Positions 1-4,979 of a stretch of 8,435 bases of DNA are shown in pieces (position 1 is the first letter of the stretch; each line of letters begins with the position of its first letter). The notes under the pieces are model-generated. The model was given only the letters and a program-made list of their open reading frames with translations. It did no database searches and was not told the DNA's origin. Both the position numbers and the translations under genes were made by a program. The stretch covers positions 1 through 8,435 of the forward strand of contig BTQP01000080.1 of NCBI GenBank assembly GCA_036985935.1. The letters run 5' to 3'. Source of the stretch: JAMBLL01 sp036985935. Lineage in GTDB: Bacteria; Actinomycetota; Acidimicrobiia; Spongiisociales; UBA5794.

Positions 1-380
1 ACGTGCTTGAAACCGAACTCGAGCCTTGTGGCGTAGATCCGCTCACCGGATTCTTCAGGGACGGGTCGTGCAATACGGACCCACGCGATCGTGGCAGTCA
101 CACCATCTGTGCGGTCATGACGCATGAGTTCCTCGATCACCAGGCTCGCATCGGCAACGACCTCGCAACACCGATGCCGCAATACCACTTCCCAGGGCTC
201 GTCCCCGGCGACCGCTGGTGCGTGACAGCACGGAACTGGCTCAGAGCACACAACGACGGAGTTGCCGCTCCGGTGGTGCTTGCGTCGACTCACCGATCAG
301 TACTCGACCTGGTCACCCTCGAGGTTCTCCAGCACCATGCCGTCGACGTGCCCCCCGATACAGCGACGCTTGACCCGTGA
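1..380 (+). CDS. DUF2237 family protein, 5'-truncated by the window edge
   Basis: The product is a small soluble protein of the DUF2237 family, whose biochemical role is unknown. The visible 126 codons match the family pattern from memory: an N-terminal 'NVL..L.PCG' segment, 'P.TGFFRDG.C.T', 'GSHTICAVMT.EFL', 'GNDL.TP.P.Y.FPGL.PGDRWC' and a C-terminal 'P.VLASTH..VLDLV.LE.L'. Four Cys are visible (codons 9, 23, 36 and 73 counted from base 3), and they are a family hallmark. The family usually has a second Cys two residues after the 'RWC' Cys; here it is Thr. The GTG at base 3 is in frame, but it is the Val of the conserved 'NVL' motif, and the two bases before it (AC) fit an Asn codon. The true start therefore lies just upstream of the window. 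The TGA ends at 380. The gene is convergent with the antitoxin gene, with only 35 bp between their stop codons and no convincing terminator hairpin. Confidence 0.88.
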   Translation, partial: VLETELEPCGVDPLTGFFRDGSCNTDPRDRGSHTICAVMTHEFLDHQARIGNDLATPMPQYHFPGLVPGDRWCVTARNWLRAHNDGVAAPVVLASTHRSVLDLVTLEVLQHHAVDVPPDTATLDP

Positions 381-415
381 GGTTCGAGTTGGCTCAGGTC
401 TCGTCTTTGAGATAA

Positions 416-658
416 CTACAGGCTGAGCAGTCGGCGTGTTTCCATCACGTCGAGATAGAAAGTTGTATCCAGCGGGTTGTCGCTCAGGGCTCGATGAAGA
501 TCCGCAAGTGTCTTTGCGATCGGGGCGGGCGAGATCACGGCGACGACCTCGTTGCCGCGCATGATCGACACCGATTCACGATCTGTCTCCACGGTGCTGA
601 TGACAGCGCCGGGATCCGCAAGCAACGTACTGAGCGGGATGTGTGCTGGTTTCGCCAT
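416..658 (-). CDS. Phd/YefM-like type II antitoxin, apparently orphan
   Basis: This 80-residue protein resembles the Phd/YefM antitoxin family. Such proteins bind DNA through an N-terminal domain, repress their own operon and neutralise a partner toxin through the C-terminal segment. What is visible is 'IPLSTLLADPGAVISTVETD', then 'ESVSIMRGNEVVAVISP' (residues about 28-44), which fits the family pattern 'pv.ItR.G.pvAvl.s'. An alpha-helical tail 'LADLHRALSDN...DVMETRRLLSL' follows. Length is typical for the family. The usual RelE/Doc/PIN toxin gene should follow within a few bases, but the next bases hold only a 35-bp gap and the convergent DUF2237 gene. Upstream is the DUF2207 gene. It is thus either a solitary antitoxin acting as a regulator or the remnant of a toxin-antitoxin pair. 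The start at 658 is preceded by a -10-like box rather than a clear ribosome binding site. Family assignment rests on motif similarity only. Confidence 0.68.
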   Translation of the reverse strand: MAKPAHIPLSTLLADPGAVISTVETDRESVSIMRGNEVVAVISPAPIAKTLADLHRALSDNPLDTTFYLDVMETRRLLSL

Positions 659-670
659 ATATCCATCGTA
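659..670 (-). promoter_or_regulatory. Possible leaderless promoter -10 box for the antitoxin gene
   Basis: On the minus strand TACGAT (670-665) fits the actinobacterial -10 pattern TANNNT and ends exactly six bases before the ATG at 658. Transcription would then begin at or within a base of the A of ATG, giving a leaderless mRNA. That agrees with the lack of a good Shine-Dalgarno sequence. No clear -35 box is seen at the usual distance. Confidence 0.35.
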
Positions 671-680
671 CGCCCAAACC

Positions 681-693
681 GATCTGGTAGATC
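681..693. repeat. Short perfect inverted repeat upstream of the antitoxin gene
   Basis: GATCT-GGT-AGATC is a perfect 5-bp inverted repeat with a 3-base spacer, 11 bases upstream of the -10-like box at 665-670. Phd/YefM antitoxins bind short palindromes in their own promoters, so this could be the operator. A repeat this short can also arise by chance. Confidence 0.3.
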
Positions 694-733
694 GAGAATG
701 TTTCGTCGCTGGGAAACCGCGGTGTACTCTCGG

Positions 734-2605
734 CTACCAGGCGCCGCCGCCACCTCCACCTCCACCACCGCCGCCACCACCGCCAAAACCGCCGCCGCCA
801 CCCGAGGATGATGGAGGGGCAAAGGCGCCGGACAGTGCGGACTCGATGCCGGCGAATGCGTTTTCGGTGCTGCCGCCGGAATAACCGTAGGCGCCGTACC
901 AGTAGATCGACGACGCCGTTTCGAGTTCGGGTGGTGCACTGAGGCGGGCCTGTGCGAGGACCTCGCTTGCGACCCCGAAAGCGATTGCATATACGAGGAA
1001 GCGGTCCCACAGCTCGAGAGAGATCGAGGGGGCCTCTTCGAGACGCGAGAAGTCGCTGAGGTATCGCTTGAATGCGCTCCACCGTGCTGCTTCAAGAGCC
1101 CCCGACCGCGTTCGTTTGACCCGCACCCGTCGAAAAGCGAGGAGAGCTACCAGCAGCAGGGTTCCGATGACAACACCGAGGATGATGAGGAACGCCATCG
1201 TGGCGCCGCCAGGCAAGCTGCCGAGCGCTTTTGGCAGGATGATCCAACCGGCAATTCCGACGATGATCGCGACCATGACCGTGAGCACCGATGCCGTGTT
1301 GCCCGTGGTGTCGAGCATGTTCGCGCGAGCAACCGAATCGAGCACCCGGGATTTGTAAACACCATACGTTGTTGCGTTCTCGCTGGCATCGTCACGAATC
1401 GCATCCCTGAACTCGGTGAGAGGGCGCGGTCCGTCGTCGAGGGCACGCTTGACGACGGTCATCACAGACTGCTCGTAGTCCCGCAAACCGGTCGTCTTGC
1501 TTCCAAGGCTGAGCTCGAGATCGGTGATCGTTTCAGTTCGAAGACCGCCCCACGTCGATTTCACGAGCTGTGTGGGCTGAGCATCGATCGCACCCTGTCG
1601 GATCAGATCGAACAAAGTTGCGGTGAACTCCTTTTCCGTCACTTTCCCCTGAGAAAGCAGTGCACCGACCTCCGACGGCGGCAGATCCGTGGGTGGTTGC
1701 TGCTCGTACTCCCTGTCGTAGTCGACCTTCGGCTCCTTGCCGTACCGCAGGTACGTCACGAGGCCGAGCCCACCCGCGATGAGCAGCAACGCCGCAACGC
1801 CGATGATGAGACCGATCCCCGCAGCTCTCTGCGCCGCCTCGTTGTCGAGGGCGAACTGCTCTTCCTCCTCGAGGACCAACCCAAGGCCGTCTCCCTCGAC
1901 CCGTCTGGCTCCTTCGGTCGATGAAAGCAACGCCGTCGGGAACGTCGTGCGGATCTCTACCCAGCGTTCCGGCGGCACATCTGAGGCTTCGAGTGACGGC
2001 GAGACGCCATCGTCACCAAGGGAGGTGGACCCGTCGATCCCAAAAGGGTGACCCCATACGCGTACCTCGCCGGGTTCTGAACCCCCGGGAAGGATCACGG
2101 TCGCAGTCAGGCGGTCGACGCCGACAGCCCATTGGTCGCCCCACACCTGGAGGTTTACATCGACGACGTCGTCATACGCGGTTGCAAGTCCGCGCATCGT
2201 GTACGACAGGTCGAAGGTCGCGAGCCTGTTCGCCGTGCTGTGATGCCACACAACCCTGACGAACGTCGGAAACACCGCCACGCCATAGGTGCCGGCGGGG
2301 GAGAAACACCCGAGTTCCGTGCAGCCACCGAGTTCATACCGGCCAGACGAATCCGACACCGCGATCGCCCCGATAGTTTCGCCAGGACGCAAGGGGATAT
2401 CCCTATACGCACCCGTGAAACTTCCGGAGAAGTCGAAGGTGATTCGTTCCGTTACGTTCAAGGCCCCATCGTCGTTGACGATGACCTCCACGTCGGCGTC
2501 GGAGATCCAGAACGATTTCGCTTGAGCCGCCGCGGCAGCTGGTGCTGCTAGGCCCGACACGGCCACAATCGTTACGAGAACCCTGGCGAGGGTCCGCTTT
2601 CGCAT
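734..2605 (-). CDS. DUF2207 membrane protein with Gly-rich C-terminal tail
   Basis: This 623-residue protein belongs to the DUF2207 family of predicted membrane proteins of unknown function. Order of parts: a signal peptide (1-29, basic 'MRKR' then an Ala-rich core); an extracytoplasmic DUF2207 beta domain (about 30-225, containing 'DADVEVIVNDDGALNVTE' and 'GAYRDIPL'); a membrane helix at about 263-286; a cytoplasmic-type region (about 290-435) with the family's 'PPSEVGALL..GKV....FTATLFDLIRQGAI' winged-helix-like stretch; two further membrane helices at about 438-458 and 470-491; the conserved 'LWDRFLVYAIAFGVA' motif (532-546); and a C-terminal tail from residue 599 made almost only of Gly and ending in Trp. 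The frame is open further upstream, across the LemA gene, to 2848. The ATG at 2605 is chosen because it gives a clean signal peptide and lies one base after the LemA stop (TGA-c-ATG), which indicates translational coupling. LemA and DUF2207 are commonly neighbours, so the pair probably works together at the envelope. Confidence 0.93.
   Translation of the reverse strand: MRKRTLARVLVTIVAVSGLAAPAAAAAQAKSFWISDADVEVIVNDDGALNVTERITFDFSGSFTGAYRDIPLRPGETIGAIAVSDSSGRYELGGCTELGCFSPAGTYGVAVFPTFVRVVWHHSTANRLATFDLSYTMRGLATAYDDVVDVNLQVWGDQWAVGVDRLTATVILPGGSEPGEVRVWGHPFGIDGSTSLGDDGVSPSLEASDVPPERWVEIRTTFPTALLSSTEGARRVEGDGLGLVLEEEEQFALDNEAAQRAAGIGLIIGVAALLLIAGGLGLVTYLRYGKEPKVDYDREYEQQPPTDLPPSEVGALLSQGKVTEKEFTATLFDLIRQGAIDAQPTQLVKSTWGGLRTETITDLELSLGSKTTGLRDYEQSVMTVVKRALDDGPRPLTEFRDAIRDDASENATTYGVYKSRVLDSVARANMLDTTGNTASVLTVMVAIIVGIAGWIILPKALGSLPGGATMAFLIILGVVIGTLLLVALLAFRRVRVKRTRSGALEAARWSAFKRYLSDFSRLEEAPSISLELWDRFLVYAIAFGVASEVLAQARLSAPPELETASSIYWYGAYGYSGGSTENAFAGIESALSGAFAPPSSSGGGGGFGGGGGGGGGGGGGGAW
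737..811 (-). repeat. GGN-codon repeat encoding the Gly-rich tail
   Basis: This is a run of glycine codons (CCN on the plus strand) encoding residues 599-623 of the DUF2207 protein: three Ser, five Gly, one Phe, then an almost unbroken Gly run ending Ala-Trp. Gly-rich tails with an aromatic end are usual in DUF2207 proteins, so it is a genuine part of the gene. Such a triplet run may vary in length between strains. Confidence 0.8.
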
Positions 2606-2606
2606 G

Positions 2607-3155
2607 TCAGAACGAGACTTCGGGCGCAGTATCTGCTTCGTCGGGTGCGTCATACAGTTCACGTGTATCGAACCCTGCGATCGAAGCGATGACGTTTGAC
2701 GGGATGGTCTGCACAGTGTTGTTGTACGTGAGCACGGTGTCGTTGTATATCTGACGTGATACGGCGATGCGGTTCTCTGTCTCGGAAAGGTCCGCCTGTA
2801 AGGAAGCGAAATTCTCCGATGCGCGGAGCTCCGGATACGCCTCTGCAACGGCGAAGAGTTGGCGAAGGGCCGATGTCAAGAAGTTGTCTGCGACCGCCTG
2901 TTCGCCCGGCGTGCTCGCAGCCGCGCTTTGTGAGCGTGCCTTCGTTACGTCCTCAAACGTCGATTTCTCATGTGACGCGTATCCCTTGACCGTCTCAACC
3001 AGGTTGGGTATCAGGTCGTATCGACGCTGGAGTTGCACCTCGACCTGCCCCCACGCGTTGTCGACCCGATTCCGCTTCTTGACGAGACCGTTGTAGGTGG
3101 CGACGAAGAACGCCACGATCGCTACGACGACAACAAGAGCAATGATCCATACCAT
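2607..3155 (-). CDS. lemA: LemA family protein
   Basis: This 182-residue membrane-anchored coiled-helix protein of the LemA family is complete and of normal length. One membrane helix occupies residues 2-19, and the rest is extracytoplasmic. The family signatures are clear: 'YNGLVKKRNRVDNAWGQVEVQL' into 'RRYDLIPNLVETVKGYASHE' (21-63); 'FAVAEAYPELRASENFASLQ' (101-120); 'TENRIAVSRQIYNDTVLTYN' (126-145); and 'PSNVIASIAGF' (152-162). It ends in the typical '...PEVSF'. The molecular function of LemA is not settled; the family is often linked to membrane or envelope partners. The ATG at 3155 starts the membrane helix directly. No Shine-Dalgarno sequence precedes it, but a -10-like TATGCT lies six bases upstream, so it may be leaderless as well as co-transcribed with the LCP gene 48 bp upstream. 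The DUF2207 ATG follows its stop by one base. Confidence 0.95.
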   Translation of the reverse strand: MVWIIALVVVVAIVAFFVATYNGLVKKRNRVDNAWGQVEVQLQRRYDLIPNLVETVKGYASHEKSTFEDVTKARSQSAAASTPGEQAVADNFLTSALRQLFAVAEAYPELRASENFASLQADLSETENRIAVSRQIYNDTVLTYNNTVQTIPSNVIASIAGFDTRELYDAPDEADTAPEVSF

Positions 3156-3167
3156 GGGCTGAGCATA
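3156..3167 (-). promoter_or_regulatory. Possible leaderless promoter -10 box for lemA
   Basis: On the minus strand TATGCT (3167-3162) matches TANNNT and ends six bases before the lemA ATG, the same spacing as at the antitoxin gene. A TTGACG sits further upstream, at the 3' end of the LCP gene, but about 34 bases from this box, too far to serve as its -35. If real, lemA-DUF2207 can be transcribed independently of the LCP gene. Confidence 0.35.
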
Positions 3168-3203
3168 GGCGTGGCCTGTGTGGCGTAGAGGGATTCGAAG
3201 CCG

Positions 3204-4835
3204 TCAACCTTGTGGCAGGACGTCGCATTCAGAGATGCCGGTGCGGCTTTGGGCCGATGAACCCTCTTCGAGTACCTGACGAACCTTGTTCCGGATCCGC
3301 GAAACATTTGGAATCGGGTACTTGCCTGGCGTCCTGCCGGCACTGTAGGTCGGTGGAACGAAACCGACCGTGGCGACATCGTCGTAGTCGATCGCTCCCG
3401 CGATCCGAACGAGGTCAGGCAGGAAGGTGAGCGGGATGTCGGTTGTGACGTATTGCTCCATCAGGTCCAGAAGCGATGGGAACGCTTTGATGATCTTCAC
3501 CGTATCGGCCTGGGTGACGGCTGCTTTGATGACACATCGCTGTCTGCCCATCCGGTCGTAGTCGGACGAACCAATCCGCCATCGTGCGTAAGCAAGCGCC
3601 TCAAGTCCTGTCAGGTGGTTCACGCCAGTGTCGACGTTGATCCGGGCTTTTGGCGCACCTTCCTCCGGCGAGGACACGGTCACGTGGTACGGCTCTTGGA
3701 CGAGGACGTCGACGCCGCCGAGAATATCGACGGTCCGGACGAATCCTGCCATTTCTACCATGACGTAGTAGTCGATCGGGAGGTCGATCATGTTCGAGAT
3801 GATGTCTCTGAGGGCCGCAAGCCCGGGGTCCGGTTCGTTCGGATAGGTCCTCGTCCAATCGACGGTTTCGCGATGGACCTTGTTCAACATGTCTGGAAAA
3901 CACTCGCAGGACTCGAATTCGGGTTCATCCGGGATGCCGTCCCCGTCGATGTCCATCCATGTGTCTGGATATCCATCGTCGTCCATATCCGTGAGATCCC
4001 TCTCGATCACGCGCTCCTCGAAAGCGACAAAGGCCCTCTTGAATCGGTTCGGGAGCGGAACGAGTTTCATGTTGCGGGGGAAACCGAAGATGGCCACTTC
4101 CCCCGACGCGAGGTCTACGGATACGACATTGATCGAGTCGGTGCGAAGACCCTCACGCCCCGGGCCGGCGTCGCCGCCGACGACAAGCATCGTCAGGCGT
4201 TCCGGGTTGACCCGTTCGGTGAACGGTAGGAAGGGCGCGTCCGGAGTTGGCGGCGCGATGATGTTCGCCCAGACGTCGAGTGCTTCAGGGTCGCCGATGC
4301 CCCGGCGGAACATGTAGTTGCGGACGGAATACGGGTCCTGTTCCGCGGTGTCCACGACGATCGCAGGGTCCGGAACAGTGCTGAGGCCTGCGATGGGAGT
4401 GGTGTCGAATGAGATAGGTGCCCCGTCTTCGGGTGCAGCTACGAACACCGCTTCGAGGGTGCTGATCGTTTTCGCACCGTAGGACCATCCGATGAGGTGG
4501 GGGATTGCAACCACCAGGAGAAGCAGCGCCAGTGTTACCGGCATCCAGGAGCGGTCGACCGACGATGGTGTCACCACGTACGCGTCTATGACCGCAGCGA
4601 TCCTCCAGACGACGATCGCAACGTTCACGATGAGTACCCCCGTGAGAAATGACGGTCGGACCAACAGTTCGGCCATCCCCGTCGTTCCTCGTGAAGCAAA
4701 TCCAACGCCGCCGGCGATCAGCAGAAGCGACGGAGCAAAGAACAGGAGTGCGCGAACGGGCCGACGCGCGTAGAGCTGCCCCGTCCCTGGTATCAGAGCG
4801 GACAACACGGCTGCTACCAATGGATGGCTTCCCAT
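3204..4835 (-). CDS. LCP (LytR-CpsA-Psr) family protein with four membrane segments and an EF-hand-like insert
   Basis: LCP proteins transfer polymers from a polyprenyl-phosphate carrier onto peptidoglycan, acting outside the membrane. This 543-residue copy starts with hydrophobic segments at about 4-20, 27-47, 63-86 and 97-118, including a 'SALIPGTGQLYARRP' motif, then a linker (120-213) and the LCP domain (about 214-500). Conserved parts are 'VVGGDAGPGREGLRTDSINV' (219-238; D222, R231, D233), 'FGFPRNM' (250-256, R254; the usual Asp after this Arg is Asn), 'LPIDYYVMVEMAGF' (352-365), and 'HLTGLEALAYARWRIGSSDYDRMGRQR' split around R418, R420, R428 and R431. Residues 283-306 insert two DxDxDGxPD loops not expected in this fold. 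The ATG at 4835 is chosen because it opens directly on the membrane segments and follows a GAGAGGGG stretch on the minus strand. The frame is open to 4952, but no motif lies in that extension. LemA follows 48 bp downstream. The substrate, such as arabinogalactan or another glycopolymer, cannot be read. Confidence 0.92.
   Translation of the reverse strand: MGSHPLVAAVLSALIPGTGQLYARRPVRALLFFAPSLLLIAGGVGFASRGTTGMAELLVRPSFLTGVLIVNVAIVVWRIAAVIDAYVVTPSSVDRSWMPVTLALLLLVVAIPHLIGWSYGAKTISTLEAVFVAAPEDGAPISFDTTPIAGLSTVPDPAIVVDTAEQDPYSVRNYMFRRGIGDPEALDVWANIIAPPTPDAPFLPFTERVNPERLTMLVVGGDAGPGREGLRTDSINVVSVDLASGEVAIFGFPRNMKLVPLPNRFKRAFVAFEERVIERDLTDMDDDGYPDTWMDIDGDGIPDEPEFESCECFPDMLNKVHRETVDWTRTYPNEPDPGLAALRDIISNMIDLPIDYYVMVEMAGFVRTVDILGGVDVLVQEPYHVTVSSPEEGAPKARINVDTGVNHLTGLEALAYARWRIGSSDYDRMGRQRCVIKAAVTQADTVKIIKAFPSLLDLMEQYVTTDIPLTFLPDLVRIAGAIDYDDVATVGFVPPTYSAGRTPGKYPIPNVSRIRNKVRQVLEEGSSAQSRTGISECDVLPQG
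3918..3989 (-). other. Two DxDxDGxPD calcium-type loops inside the LCP domain
   Basis: Residues 283-306 of the LCP protein hold two 12-residue repeats: D283-x-D285-x-D287-G-Y-P-D291 and D295-x-D297-x-D299-G-I-P-D303, followed by E304, E306 and E308, and then a Cys-x-Cys (C310, C312). The DxDxDG pattern with 'PD' matches thrombospondin type 3 and EF-hand-like calcium loops. The insert lies between the 'PRxxxL.P' strand and the 'FPDMLNK' helix, so it probably forms a surface loop near the active-site cleft. Calcium binding is inferred from the motif. Confidence 0.75.
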
Positions 4836-4943
4836 AGCCCCTCTCGGTCGACCATCGACGCAGATCCGGCAATTCTCACCTGATCCGCTCGCAACGATAC
4901 CGCTTCCCCTGTTTTGCGCTGCCCGCCCCACTATCGGGTTGTG

Positions 4944-4965
4944 TCTCGGCATGAAGACGCCGAGA
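4944..4965 (-). terminator. Hairpin after the TM0106-family gene
   Basis: On the minus strand TCTCGGC and GCCGAGA form a perfect 7-bp stem with an 8-base loop, beginning 14 bases after the TAA stop of the TM0106 gene. No T-run follows, so it is at best a weak intrinsic terminator or an mRNA 3'-end stabiliser. The rest of the 144-bp gap to the LCP start shows no promoter I can defend. Confidence 0.45.
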
Positions 4966-4979
4966 AGAGGGAGTTCTTG

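Noticed and set aside
381..415. Bidirectional terminator between the convergent DUF2237 and antitoxin genes
   Set aside because: Only 4-base stems such as TCTC/GAGA can be drawn, too weak to call.
552..884. Plus-strand open frame with a long proline run
   Set aside because: The proline codons are the complement of the Gly-rich tail of the DUF2207 gene; such tails are normal for that family.
535..1095. Arg/Ser-rich minus-strand open frames over the DUF2207 C-terminus
   Set aside because: They are shifted frames of the DUF2207 gene with low-complexity basic composition.
2606..2848. Upstream extension of the DUF2207 frame to an ATG at 2848
   Set aside because: It overlaps the well-supported lemA gene, has Arg/Ser/Thr-rich antisense-like composition, and would place the signal peptide internally.
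3200..3215. TTGACG as a -35 box for lemA
   Set aside because: No TANNNT lies 16-19 bases after it, and the -10-like box next to lemA is about 34 bases away; it is also within the end of the LCP coding sequence.
3453..4229. 258-codon plus-strand open frame
   Set aside because: It lies wholly opposite the LCP domain, whose conserved motifs fix the coding strand. Its composition is typical of an antisense frame in GC-rich DNA.
4836..4952. N-terminal extension of the LCP frame to an ATG at 4952
   Set aside because: The added 39 residues show no motif and would put a Cys/Gly/Arg-rich stretch before the first membrane segment; the ATG at 4835 has a purine-rich stretch before it.
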